DNA of 56,630 bases from Candidatus Peregrinibacteria bacterium (lineage in GTDB: Bacteria > Patescibacteriota > Gracilibacteria > UBA1369 > LOWO2-01-FULL-3), in the NCBI GenBank assembly GCA_030688025.1, contig JAUYJL010000024.1, positions 1 through 56,630 of the forward strand. The letters run 5' to 3'. The position numbers and the translations under genes were made by a program. Shown here one piece after another: positions 8,330 to 17,039 of the stretch (its first letter is position 1; every line of letters starts with the position of its first letter). Under the pieces are notes generated by a model that saw nothing but the letters and a program-made list of their open reading frames with translations, was not told the DNA's origin and did no database searches.

Positions 8330-8346
8330 CATACTAAATAGGTATG
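8330..8346 (+). promoter_or_regulatory. Candidate Rrf2 operator overlapping the start codon
   Basis: CATAC (8330-8334) and GTATG (8342-8346) form a perfect inverted repeat with a 7-bp centre (TAAATAG). The right arm contains the ATG of the Rrf2 gene itself. Its place just after the promoter, in front of an Rrf2-SUF operon, fits autorepression like that of IscR/SufR proteins. Confidence 0.5.
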
Positions 8347-8793
8347 AATAAAACACGCGGAGCGTTACATCTTACGCAACAAGTTGATTACGGAATTCTT
8401 ATTCTCGCAACGATTGCAAACACGGAAAAAGACCGTTCAGATGCGAAAAAAGAACCAATCAGCACCTCCATAAAACAAATCGCAGAAGAAAATAATTTGT
8501 CATTTTTATTCCTACAAAAAATTGCACAGAAACTTCTGAAAGCAAAACTATTAAAATCTGAACGAGGCAAATTCGGAGGATACAAACTCACAAAAAAGCC
8601 TGAAAAAATCACATTAAAAGAAATTATCGAAGGACTCGAAGGCAAAATATCGGTAGTCCCATGCCTAAGAGCGGACACGACGACATGTTGCAAAAAGAAC
8701 AAAAAATGCGCGATAAAAAATCAACTAAGCATTCTAAATAAAGAAATGGAGGATTTCTTTTTATCAAAAACTTTAGCTACATTTACGAAATAA
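8344..8793 (+). CDS. Rrf2-family iron-sulfur cluster-sensing repressor (IscR/SufR type)
   Basis: A 149-residue winged-helix regulator. The N-terminal half carries the Rrf2 pattern (DYGILILATIA, then SIKQIAEENNLSFLFLQKIAQ as recognition helix, then RGKFGGYKL as wing). Cysteines C107, C115, C116 and C122 lie where IscR-type proteins hold a [2Fe-2S] cluster. There is an insertion of about ten residues between helix 1 and the HTH. It is the first gene of the SUF operon and probably represses it when clusters are plentiful. The operator candidate at 8330-8346 covers its own start codon. Only 3 bp separate it from sufC. Confidence 0.85.
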   Translation: MNKTRGALHLTQQVDYGILILATIANTEKDRSDAKKEPISTSIKQIAEENNLSFLFLQKIAQKLLKAKLLKSERGKFGGYKLTKKPEKITLKEIIEGLEGKISVVPCLRADTTTCCKKNKKCAIKNQLSILNKEMEDFFLSKTLATFTK

Positions 8794-8796
8794 ATC

Positions 8797-9579
8797 ATGG
8801 CAACAAAATCATCAAAAAGCTCACTTATCATAAAAAATCTTCATGTCGAGACTGAAGATAAAACGAACAGACAGTCAAAAAAAGAAATCCTAAAAGGTCT
8901 AGATCTAGAGATCAAAGAAGGTGAAATTCACGCAATAATGGGACCAAATGGATCCGGCAAAAGCACACTCCTAAATGCATTGATGGGACATCCAAATTAC
9001 CAAATTTCAGGAGGAACAATTCAATTAAAAACTGGTGATAAAACAAAAAAACTGAACGATTTAAAAGCAGATGAAAGGTCAAATCTTGGCCTATTCATGG
9101 CGTTTCAACATCCTATCGAAGTTCCAGGACTTTCTTTCTTGCACATGCTTCGAACTATAAAAAATCTGAAAGGCACAGAAAAACAATCACTTGAAGAACT
9201 TCTTGAAGAATTAAAGATAGAATTAAAAAAATTGAAAATCGACGAAAAAGCTTTGGAAAGAGGAATAAACGAAGGATTTTCCGGAGGAGAAAAAAAGAAA
9301 CTGGAAATTTTTCAAATGAAAGTCCTAAAACCAAACTTTATTTTACTTGATGAAATAGATTCCGGACTAGACATAGACGCACTAAAAATCGTCGCAGAAA
9401 ACATCAAAGAATTTTTTAAAAAATATTCTCCGGCAATAATAATTGTCACACATTACGCAAGAATCCTAAAGTTCATTGAACCGCATAAGGTACACATTTT
9501 ATCTGACGGCAAAATAATAAAATCAGGAGGAAAATCACTCGCACATATCACAGAAAAACATGGCTACGAAAAAAATTGA
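8797..9579 (+). CDS. sufC: SufC, ATPase subunit of the SufBCD iron-sulfur assembly complex
   Basis: A 260-residue ABC-type ATPase. Visible motifs are the Walker A GPNGSGKST (49-57), the signature SGGE (162-165) and the Walker B FILLDEID with D185-E186. SufC drives conformational change of the SufB-SufD scaffold in the cytosol. It is not a transporter, and no membrane gene accompanies it. The 3' end overlaps the sufB start by 20 bp, so the two are translationally coupled and probably made in fixed ratio. Confidence 0.93.
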   Translation: MATKSSKSSLIIKNLHVETEDKTNRQSKKEILKGLDLEIKEGEIHAIMGPNGSGKSTLLNALMGHPNYQISGGTIQLKTGDKTKKLNDLKADERSNLGLFMAFQHPIEVPGLSFLHMLRTIKNLKGTEKQSLEELLEELKIELKKLKIDEKALERGINEGFSGGEKKKLEIFQMKVLKPNFILLDEIDSGLDIDALKIVAENIKEFFKKYSPAIIIVTHYARILKFIEPHKVHILSDGKIIKSGGKSLAHITEKHGYEKN

Positions 9580-10951
9580 TACTCTTTTCACAAACTACAA
9601 ATACGGATTTCACACTGACACAAAAAGCACACTCGTAATTCCGAAAGGATTAAGCGAAAAAATTGTCAGACAAATTTCCGCAATAAAAGAAGAACCAAAA
9701 TGGATGACCGATTATCGCGTAAAAGCTTACAAAGAATTCGTAAAAAAACCGCTACCCGATTTTGGGCCAAGCTTAGGGGGAATCAACTTCGACGACATTC
9801 ATTATTACATCCGACCTCAAGATAAAACACAAAATAAATGGGAAGACGTTCCTGCCGAAATCAAAGAAACTTTTGACAGATTAGGAATTCCGGAACACGA
9901 AAAAAGGTCCCTTGCAGGCTCAGGCGCACAGTTTGAATCCGAAATGATTTATCATTCAATCAAAGAATCTTTGAGCAAAAAAGGTGTAATTTTTGATTCA
10001 ATAGACCAAGGTTTAAAAAAATATCCGGAACTTTTCAAAGCATATTTTGGAACAATTGTTCCGTACAACGACAACAAGTTTTCCGCATTAAATTCAGCAG
10101 TTTGGTCAGGAGGATCTTTTATTTATATCCCAAAAAACACTTACGTCGAACTTCCACTTCAAGCATACTTTCGCATCAACACAGAAAGCATGGGGCAATT
10201 CGAAAGAACGCTAATCATCGCAGACGAAGGCAGTTTTTTGCACTACATCGAAGGTTGCACGGCACCGGTTTATTCAAAAGATTCACTTCACTCCGCAGTT
10301 GTTGAAATCATCGTAAAAAAGAACGCACACGTTCAATACACAACCGTCCAAAACTGGTCAACAAATGTCTATAACCTCGTCACAAAGCGCGCATATGCCT
10401 ACGAAAACGCAGAAATGATTTGGCTTGATTGCAATGTCGGATCAAAAGTAACAATGAAATATCCATCAATATATTTAATCGGCGATAATTCAAAAGGAGA
10501 AATAAAATCACTCGCAATGGCCAAAGATAATCAATGCCAAGACACAGGTGGAAAAATAATTCACACGGGAAAAAACACGACATCAAAAATCATCGCAAAA
10601 TCAATCAGCAAAGACCACGGAAACGCTTCGTATAGAGGTTTACTCAAGGCCACAAAGTCAGCAAGAAATTCATTTAATTACTCAAAATGTGATGCACTTA
10701 TTTTAAGTCCGGAAGCTCGTTCAGATACAATCCCAAAAATAAGTATCGACGACCCAACTGCATCAATTGCACACGAAGCATCAATTTTCAAAATCGACGA
10801 CTCACAATTATTTTATTTAATGTCGCGTGGATTACCGCAAGATACAGCCGTTTCCGAAATCGTAAACGGATTCGCAAATCCAATCGTCAGTGAACTTCCA
10901 ATGGAATATGCAGTTGAATTAAAACGATTACTTGAAATCGAAACGGAATAA
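9560..10951 (+). CDS. sufB: SufB, scaffold subunit of the SUF complex
   Basis: A 463-residue protein of usual SufB length. It forms the beta-helix scaffold on which clusters are built from SufS-derived sulfur. The C-terminal core is clear: C377 in SKCDALILSPEARSDTIPK matches the essential cysteine of SufB, and H405-E406 in IAHEASIFK matches the conserved His-Glu pair. The end (YLMSRGLPQDTAVSEIVNGF) is the standard SufB/SufD tail. The start overlaps sufC in another frame. Gene order C-B-D-S-U is the Gram-positive type. Confidence 0.95.
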   Translation: MATKKIDTLFTNYKYGFHTDTKSTLVIPKGLSEKIVRQISAIKEEPKWMTDYRVKAYKEFVKKPLPDFGPSLGGINFDDIHYYIRPQDKTQNKWEDVPAEIKETFDRLGIPEHEKRSLAGSGAQFESEMIYHSIKESLSKKGVIFDSIDQGLKKYPELFKAYFGTIVPYNDNKFSALNSAVWSGGSFIYIPKNTYVELPLQAYFRINTESMGQFERTLIIADEGSFLHYIEGCTAPVYSKDSLHSAVVEIIVKKNAHVQYTTVQNWSTNVYNLVTKRAYAYENAEMIWLDCNVGSKVTMKYPSIYLIGDNSKGEIKSLAMAKDNQCQDTGGKIIHTGKNTTSKIIAKSISKDHGNASYRGLLKATKSARNSFNYSKCDALILSPEARSDTIPKISIDDPTASIAHEASIFKIDDSQLFYLMSRGLPQDTAVSEIVNGFANPIVSELPMEYAVELKRLLEIETE

Positions 10952-10953
10952 AT

Positions 10954-11502
10954 ATGACAAAAAAATTCTCACTTATCATCACTCCCGAAGAAGCAAAAAA
11001 ACTCTTTTTGAAAAAATCAGAGCCAATTACAATAAACCTCGATAAACCTGACGCTCTAGCCGAAATTCTCGTCATGATAAAAGGAGAAAAAGACGAACAA
11101 TATGATTTCGCAATAACAGTAATTCACAACGCACCACATACAAAAAGTAGAATTTATGTAAGAAGTACAATGGAAGGTTCCTCTTCAGTAAATTTCGCAG
11201 GAACCGCAAGAATAAACGAAAATGCAGATTTTTCAGACACAGATTTATCGCACCACACTTTATTACTTTCAGAAAATTCTAAAACAAATACGCTTCCAGC
11301 AATGGAAATAGTTTCAAACACAGCAAAAGGAAATCACGCCGCAACAATCGGACGCATAAACGAAGAAATCCTCTTCTACATCGAGTCCCGAGGCATCGAC
11401 GAACTACAAGCAAAAAAATTAATTGCAGAAAATTTCCTAAAAGCGGATATTTCTAAATTAGAGACTCTGTCCCAAACAGAAATTCAAAAATTAATGTCTT
11501 AG
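10954..11502 (+). CDS. sufD: SufD-like protein, strongly shortened
   Basis: Only 182 residues, against about 400 or more for ordinary SufD. What remains is the end of the beta-helix and the C-terminal helical domain: NHAATIGRINEEILFYIESR and the following helix match the SufD C-terminus. H128 corresponds to the SufD histidine thought to face the SufB cysteine at the assembly site. The N-terminal helical domain and most of the beta-helix are absent. There is no frameshift: the frame is closed by sufB 2 bp upstream and the reading frame is clean. It probably still pairs with SufB and binds SufC through its tail. The alternative, a diverged SufD-like accessory protein, cannot be excluded. Confidence 0.8.
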   Translation: MTKKFSLIITPEEAKKLFLKKSEPITINLDKPDALAEILVMIKGEKDEQYDFAITVIHNAPHTKSRIYVRSTMEGSSSVNFAGTARINENADFSDTDLSHHTLLLSENSKTNTLPAMEIVSNTAKGNHAATIGRINEEILFYIESRGIDELQAKKLIAENFLKADISKLETLSQTEIQKLMS

Positions 11503-11503
11503 C

Positions 11504-12736
11504 ATGCCAAAACTCGACCCGAAAAAAATCAAAAAACTCTTCCCAATTTTCTCTAAAAAAGAAAATAAAAATTTGGTTTACCTAGATAATGCCTCAACGA
11601 CACAACGGCCAAAAGTAGTTATAGATGCGATAAAAGACTTCTACGAAACGTACAATGCAAACATTCACAGAGGAATTTACGACCTATCTGAAAAAGCTAC
11701 AAAAATGTATGAAAACACAAGAAAACACACAGCAAAATTCATAAACGCAAAATCATCCGAAGAAATAATTTTCACAAAAAACACAACAGAATCGATAAAT
11801 CTTTTGGCATACACTCTCAGCGAAAAAATACTAAAAAAAGGCGACAAGATCATCGTAACTTCGCTTGAGCATCACGCAAATTTCGTGCCATGGCAAACAA
11901 TGGCGAGCAAAAAAGGATTCACACTTTTAGTCGTTCCAGTCACCGATGACTACACTCTCGACATGAAAGAATTTGAAAAATTAATAAAAGAACCAAACGT
12001 AAAATTAGTTTGTATTTCTGCTATGTCAAACGTCACAGGAACGATTCCAGACCTTAAAAAAATCATCAAACGTGCACATGAAGTTGGCGCACTCGTAATG
12101 GTCGACGGAGCGCAGTCCATAGCCCACGAACACACTGACGTACAAAGAATGAACCCGGATTTTTTCGTATTTTCAAGTCACAAAATGTTCGGTCCATTTG
12201 GAGTCGGAGTACTTTACGGAAAAAAAGAATTACTCGACGCGTTGCCACCATTTTTATACGGCGGTGACATGATCAAATCAGTTAAAGAAACATGTACACT
12301 TTTCAGCGACACTCCATGGAAATTCGAAGCAGGCACACCAAGCGTCGCAGACGTTGTAGCGTTCGACAAAGCAATGACCTTCATCGAAAAACTCGGAATA
12401 GAAAGCATCAAAAAATACGAAATGTCCCTCGCGAAAAAAGCAGTAGAAATGCTAAAAAAACACAAACAAGTAAAAATAATTAAACCAAAAAATCTGAAAG
12501 AATCCGGCCCGGTAATTTCATTTGTAATTGAAGAAATTCATCCACATGACATCGCCGAAGTTTTCAGCAAAGAAGGAGTTGCCATACGCGCCGGACATCA
12601 TTGCAATCAGCCATTAATGTCACGTCTCGGAATTCCGGCAACAGCCAGAATCAGCTTCTCTATTTACAACACGGAAGACGACATCAAACGCACCGACATC
12701 GCCCTAAAAAAACTTTTCAAAATTTTCCAAAAATAA
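11504..12736 (+). CDS. sufS: SufS cysteine desulfurase
   Basis: A 410-residue group II PLP enzyme. It removes sulfur from L-cysteine as a protein-bound persulfide for cluster assembly. The PLP lysine is K227 in SSHKMFGP. The persulfide cysteine is C367 in AGHHCNQPL, on the short loop typical of SufS rather than IscS. The N-terminal YLDNASTTQRP motif is the family start. It begins 1 bp after the sufD stop. The neighbouring sufU is its expected sulfur acceptor. Confidence 0.95.
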   Translation: MPKLDPKKIKKLFPIFSKKENKNLVYLDNASTTQRPKVVIDAIKDFYETYNANIHRGIYDLSEKATKMYENTRKHTAKFINAKSSEEIIFTKNTTESINLLAYTLSEKILKKGDKIIVTSLEHHANFVPWQTMASKKGFTLLVVPVTDDYTLDMKEFEKLIKEPNVKLVCISAMSNVTGTIPDLKKIIKRAHEVGALVMVDGAQSIAHEHTDVQRMNPDFFVFSSHKMFGPFGVGVLYGKKELLDALPPFLYGGDMIKSVKETCTLFSDTPWKFEAGTPSVADVVAFDKAMTFIEKLGIESIKKYEMSLAKKAVEMLKKHKQVKIIKPKNLKESGPVISFVIEEIHPHDIAEVFSKEGVAIRAGHHCNQPLMSRLGIPATARISFSIYNTEDDIKRTDIALKKLFKIFQK

Positions 12737-12763
12737 ACCACACGCAAAACATCATAAAACAAC

Positions 12764-13126
12764 ATGTCAGACATTTATTCAGAAATCATCCTAGATCACT
12801 ACAAGCACCCTCACAACCGCGGACACATTAAACATGACACACACAAAGCCGAAGAAGATAATCCTCTCTGTGGCGACAATATAAAGATCTACATCAAAGT
12901 GTCAGACAAAAAAATAATCGAAGATATTTCCTTCGAAGGCGAAGGCTGTGCAATAAGCCAAGCGTCGGCATCAATGCTAACAGAATTTCTCAAAGGAAAA
13001 CCGGTAGCACAAGCAAAAAAAATCACACCTGAACAAATCTACAATTTACTCAAAATCGAAATCTCTCCTGCACGTTCAAAATGCGCATTACTTGCGCTAA
13101 AAACAATCAAAGCCGCACTATCCTAA
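12764..13126 (+). CDS. sufU: SufU zinc-dependent sulfurtransferase/scaffold
   Basis: A 120-residue IscU-fold protein, slightly shorter than typical SufU (about 145). The three cysteines and one aspartate that bind zinc are present: C36 and D38 in NPLCGD, C62 in GEGCAIS and C107 in RSKCALL. In SufS-SufU systems, SufU accepts persulfide from SufS and hands it to SufB. The family insertion that separates SufU from IscU (before the third cysteine) appears shortened. It is the last gene of the operon, ending 9 bp from a convergent gene, with no obvious terminator between them. Confidence 0.9.
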   Translation: MSDIYSEIILDHYKHPHNRGHIKHDTHKAEEDNPLCGDNIKIYIKVSDKKIIEDISFEGEGCAISQASASMLTEFLKGKPVAQAKKITPEQIYNLLKIEISPARSKCALLALKTIKAALS

Positions 13127-13135
13127 AGCAAAGAA

Positions 13136-14134
13136 CTAATTCAAAAACGATTTAATCTCCACGACATCCTCTTCACTAAGATCACGTAATCCAGGATGCA
13201 TCAAAACCTTCATATATCCACTAACAACTTCAGCCATCTCCGACATAAGATCTCTTGCCTCTCTCTGATAATCATCAAACTCAATTTCAACCTCAGTAAT
13301 AGCGCCAGCCTCAACAATCACACCCAATTTAAACAAAATTCTTTCCAATTTGTCATAAACAGCATACATAAGCTGAATCTGAACCATAAAATCTCTATAA
13401 TTTTCCACCCAATAATCTTTAATTTCAGGACTTCGTCCATTTTTTTGTTTACTCAAAATTTTATCAACACTCTTCCTAACCTCAACCATTTGAGCAAAAA
13501 TCGCCTCACTCCTGCATGAAAGAAAACATTGTAATGCTTGCTCAAGTTTAGGCAAAAATTTGTCACGCATAAACTCAAATCCTTTCGAAAGAACCTTAAC
13601 CCCCTTATGATCAACCACGTCATCCCCTTTCAAAACAAGCAATTCCAACTGCTTTAACAAACGAGGATATGTCCCCGCAATAATATCCACTCCGGGCATA
13701 AATTTGCGCACATAAGATCCAAATTTTTGCTCAAAAAGCAAATCATCACTACGATTTAAAATTTTACCTGACGGAACAAGCTCTCCATCGCATCTATATG
13801 TTCCATTCAACAATGCAGTTTTCTTATCTCTCAAAAATCCAACAATCATTTGCCACTCTTTAGTCGCAAAATCAATCGCAAAAAAATCCTCAATCTCCGG
13901 AAACAAATCAACCTCCTGAGCCCTCAATACAGACAAGCAATACGCAATCTTGTCTTTGCTCTCAAAAAAATCCCCATCAATTAATTCCACAAGATCTTTC
14001 ATGCTCGTATAAACAGCCTTATCGCTATCGAATCTTTCCATCAACGACATATTCTTCCCAATTTGCCCATCATTAAACCCTGCAGAAAAAACATTTTCAG
14101 AAAAACAAGGCGTATTTTCAGTATCTCTAAGCAT
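13136..14134 (-). CDS. Uncharacterised helical protein
   Basis: A 332-residue protein with no recognised motif. It has no signal peptide or membrane segment and is predicted mostly alpha-helical, with a strongly charged C-terminal third. Its codon use resembles the neighbours. It follows the cohesin gene by 36 bp on the same strand, so it may be the last gene of the surface locus, but nothing in the sequence links it functionally. It could be a cytoplasmic regulator of that locus; this is a guess. Confidence 0.6.
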   Translation of the reverse strand: MLRDTENTPCFSENVFSAGFNDGQIGKNMSLMERFDSDKAVYTSMKDLVELIDGDFFESKDKIAYCLSVLRAQEVDLFPEIEDFFAIDFATKEWQMIVGFLRDKKTALLNGTYRCDGELVPSGKILNRSDDLLFEQKFGSYVRKFMPGVDIIAGTYPRLLKQLELLVLKGDDVVDHKGVKVLSKGFEFMRDKFLPKLEQALQCFLSCRSEAIFAQMVEVRKSVDKILSKQKNGRSPEIKDYWVENYRDFMVQIQLMYAVYDKLERILFKLGVIVEAGAITEVEIEFDDYQREARDLMSEMAEVVSGYMKVLMHPGLRDLSEEDVVEIKSFLN

Positions 14135-14170
14135 AAATCTTAAAAAATAAGTAAGACAGAATTCTACTAC

Positions 14171-15085
14171 TTATTTCTTTTTAGTCAAAGCGAAAACCAC
14201 GACACCCCCTCCCAAAACAATCGCAATCCAAAATGAAAAATAATTATACCAAGGCAAAACGCCCAAAGGAGAAAAAGTTTCCACCTGAGCATTCCCATTT
14301 TCATCAACAGCCTTCACGTAAACATAACCGGAAAGATTCTGATCCTCAAGAACATATGGACTTTCAGCTCTAACCCAACCATCCTCAGCATACCCCTTCG
14401 ATCTACTTTCATAAACTTCATAATGATCCACTCCATCCCCATTATCCTTAGCATCAAAAGCCAAAAACCACTTGCCCTCAAAAATACTCTCATCACTCGA
14501 AAGCAAAACAACAAACTTATCAGGAGGCAAAACATCCATGGAATTTGGCATCTTTTTGGGAAGAACAGCCTCCTTGGAATCACCCACATCCAAAACATTC
14601 ACATACAAAGCAGAAGAAGAAAACTTCGTTTTTTTCGCATTCGCATCATTTAAATACACTTCTCCCTTCGAAATTTTTATATATCCGGATCCTTTTTTCT
14701 TCGCCGAAAAAACAACTGAAAACATCTTTCCCGGCTTATATCCACTGTAATAAGGACTCAAAATTCCTTTATACCCATTTGGAATAATATAAGAAAATTT
14801 AACAGCCGCACTTGAAACAGCAGGTTTCTCGATCCATTTCCCGACAATAGAATTTCCATCATTTATTTTTACAACAGAAAACAAATCGGAAGAAAAATCC
14901 AAAGTCCCCTCCATCGCATTAATATTTTCTCCTTGTGCATCAACTTTAAAATCAACCTGAAACTGATCTCCTATCGTAAATTCTTTTTTCGCCGCAGTAA
15001 TTTGGACATTAACAGCAAAAACAGTAGATGAAAATAATGCAAAAACAACCACAACCCCACAAATTTTAAACACATTTTTTATCAT
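14171..15085 (-). CDS. Membrane-anchored cohesin-domain protein
   Basis: A 304-residue protein: signal peptide (about 1-24), cohesin-type beta-sandwich (about 25-170), an Ig/Fn3-like segment (about 190-265) and a C-terminal membrane helix (about 277-300) ending in KKK. The cohesin pattern is recognisable from the N-terminal strand VQITAAKKEFTIGDQFQVD, then INAMEGTLDFSSDLF, the Gly-rich FSVVFSAKKKGSG and the ISKGEVYLND strand. Cohesins bind dockerins with high affinity, classically in cellulosomes. The gene starts 13 bp after a dockerin gene, so the two proteins are likely partners: the dockerin protein would be held at the cell surface by this anchor. Binding itself is inferred. Confidence 0.75.
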   Translation of the reverse strand: MIKNVFKICGVVVVFALFSSTVFAVNVQITAAKKEFTIGDQFQVDFKVDAQGENINAMEGTLDFSSDLFSVVKINDGNSIVGKWIEKPAVSSAAVKFSYIIPNGYKGILSPYYSGYKPGKMFSVVFSAKKKGSGYIKISKGEVYLNDANAKKTKFSSSALYVNVLDVGDSKEAVLPKKMPNSMDVLPPDKFVVLLSSDESIFEGKWFLAFDAKDNGDGVDHYEVYESRSKGYAEDGWVRAESPYVLEDQNLSGYVYVKAVDENGNAQVETFSPLGVLPWYNYFSFWIAIVLGGGVVVFALTKKK

Positions 15086-15098
15086 AAAAATATTTTTA

Positions 15099-16004
15099 TC
15101 ATCTACTCCAATAAAAAGCCATTATACTAAAATCAGCCAAATCCACTTGCCCATCATCGTTAAAATCAAACCTCTTCTTTGCCTCTTTATTAAGCGGTTT
15201 TTTATACCATCTCAATTCCACAAAAAAATCCAAAATATTCACCTTACAATCCCTATTTAAATCACTCTTAATCGAACATCTAGGCCTAGACGCAAACAAA
15301 GAAGTTCTTCCCATTATCTGAAAATCCATAGAACTTCCAAACGATGAAAAAACACCTCCATATAAAGTCCTCGCAGTGACCAAATAAGCCCCATAATTAA
15401 AAACATTGGCGATTGGAGCATATTCAAAATATCCATTTCTATCCGACTTAACCTCTTTAGAAAAACTTTTCAAACTTCCATCGGTAGAATTCACAACCAC
15501 ATAAACAGATGAATTTGGCATAGAATAGCCACTAAATTTGATTTCATCTTTTATGCCATATTCCGCCTTATCAACAGAAATAGTAGGCGGAACAAAAACA
15601 TTCGAAACATTTGTAATTGCAGAAGAAGGCACGTCTACAAAAAAAGAAACACTCTGCGAATAATTTCCATTCAAATCCTGCGCATAAATAGAAAAATCAT
15701 GAACACCAGCCGTAATCCCATAAACCTCATAAGAAAACAACCCATCTACTCCAGCGCTAAGACTCGCCACATTCTGAGAATCGCTTTCTATGTAAACTTT
15801 TGCCGCCGGATACGCATATCCAGAAAAACTCACATAACTAACAACAGGAACGGGGACAGGCGCACCACCGCCACCACTAGAATAAGAATGTCCTTCAACA
15901 GTAGCAGTAACGCTTATCCCAACACTTTCCTCCGCAAAAACACTTGTAGACGAAAAAAACAAAAAAGAAAAAACGGCAAAACAAATTTTCATTTTTTTTA
16001 TCAT
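15099..16004 (-). CDS. Secreted dockerin-domain protein with Ig-like modules
   Basis: A 301-residue secreted protein: signal peptide (about 1-24), a Gly/Pro linker, two beta-sandwich modules (about 52-125 and 135-235) and a C-terminal type I dockerin (about 243-301). Both calcium-binding loops of the dockerin are visible, DLNRDCKVNILDF and DFNDDGQVDLADF, each with the D-x-N-x-D pattern. It carries no catalytic domain. Its ATG overlaps the stop of the upstream DUF916-like gene by 4 bp (ATGA), so the two are translationally coupled. The next gene encodes a cohesin. Confidence 0.8.
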   Translation of the reverse strand: MIKKMKICFAVFSFLFFSSTSVFAEESVGISVTATVEGHSYSSGGGGAPVPVPVVSYVSFSGYAYPAAKVYIESDSQNVASLSAGVDGLFSYEVYGITAGVHDFSIYAQDLNGNYSQSVSFFVDVPSSAITNVSNVFVPPTISVDKAEYGIKDEIKFSGYSMPNSSVYVVVNSTDGSLKSFSKEVKSDRNGYFEYAPIANVFNYGAYLVTARTLYGGVFSSFGSSMDFQIMGRTSLFASRPRCSIKSDLNRDCKVNILDFFVELRWYKKPLNKEAKKRFDFNDDGQVDLADFSIMAFYWSR

Positions 16005-17017
16005 TTTCTCCTTCGGCTAGCCAATGCATTGTTAATAACCCATTTATTGTATTTTCTTATTCCGAATCTCAAAACAAAGAAAACAACAAGAATAATCAGG
16101 GCCATCACAATCATAAGTTGCCACGGCAATACAAAAAATATAAAACTATCTCCGGCAATTTTCGCATCACTTCCATACGTCAAACCAAGTTTTGCCGTAT
16201 ACATTCCCATCGCAAAATGATTCCACTGATAACTCACTGTATCAAAAAATCCTTTTTTCCCACCCAAATTTTCATCTTTTAAAACAACATCTTCTTTCAA
16301 ATCATCCTTATCTATTCCATCCCAAGTCGTAACAAATCTTCTCGTACTATTTGGCAAAACATTTCCATTAGTTTTATTTGCATCAAATTCATCGGCAGTC
16401 AGCCAAAACGTATTTTTTATTTTCACAGTTCCTGTAGGTTTCAGCCTGTCTCCTCCACCATTTTGGAAACGATAATAAAAATCTATTGGCAAAGACGTGA
16501 AAAATCTTTGATTCTCTTTCGCAGAAAATTCAAGCAAACTTCCCCCCTCTTTCACATCACCGGAAACAGTCAACAAAATCAAAATTCCGGTCTTCGCTCC
16601 AATAGAAACAGAAGTCTCTCCACTTGCCGCAGGAGGATTTGTTCCCCAAAAAACAGCAGCATAATGCCCTCCGGCATCTGCATCTTTAGGAATTGTAATA
16701 GTAAAAGGGATTTTTTGATACTCACCGGCTTTCAAAGTAACACTATCTTGAGCCTTCATCCACACTGCCAAATCATAATCACCGGCAACAAAATTCGGAG
16801 TACCATCTTCCCCCGAAGCCTCAAAATTTTCATAAGAAGGATACAAAGTAATAGGATTTTTCTGCTCATTCAAAAGCTCAAAGTCCCCGCTCACAACTTG
16901 CCCGGGATCACCTTTCAGCTCAATCTTTGTAGGAGAAACCGTAAGCGCAAACGCACTAGAAGATACGGTTAAAACAGCCAACAAAACTCCCAATCCTGAC
17001 AACAAAATCTTTTTCAT
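16001..17017 (-). CDS. Membrane-anchored DUF916-like surface protein
   Basis: A 338-residue protein with a signal peptide (about 1-24), two beta-sandwich domains (about 25-140 and 150-265) and a C-terminal membrane helix (about 295-318) followed by a basic tail. The first domain, with VSPTKIELKGDPGQ and ITIPKDADAGGHYAAVFWGT, resembles the DUF916/WxL-interacting family of Firmicutes, whose members are anchored in the membrane and hold WxL-domain proteins. Three upstream genes encode large secreted proteins, which fits that kind of arrangement. The DUF916 assignment is by pattern only. It overlaps the dockerin gene by 4 bp. Confidence 0.55.
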   Translation of the reverse strand: MKKILLSGLGVLLAVLTVSSSAFALTVSPTKIELKGDPGQVVSGDFELLNEQKNPITLYPSYENFEASGEDGTPNFVAGDYDLAVWMKAQDSVTLKAGEYQKIPFTITIPKDADAGGHYAAVFWGTNPPAASGETSVSIGAKTGILILLTVSGDVKEGGSLLEFSAKENQRFFTSLPIDFYYRFQNGGGDRLKPTGTVKIKNTFWLTADEFDANKTNGNVLPNSTRRFVTTWDGIDKDDLKEDVVLKDENLGGKKGFFDTVSYQWNHFAMGMYTAKLGLTYGSDAKIAGDSFIFFVLPWQLMIVMALIILVVFFVLRFGIRKYNKWVINNALASRRRK

Positions 17018-17039
17018 GGCCGTAAGATAGCAAAGTTAA

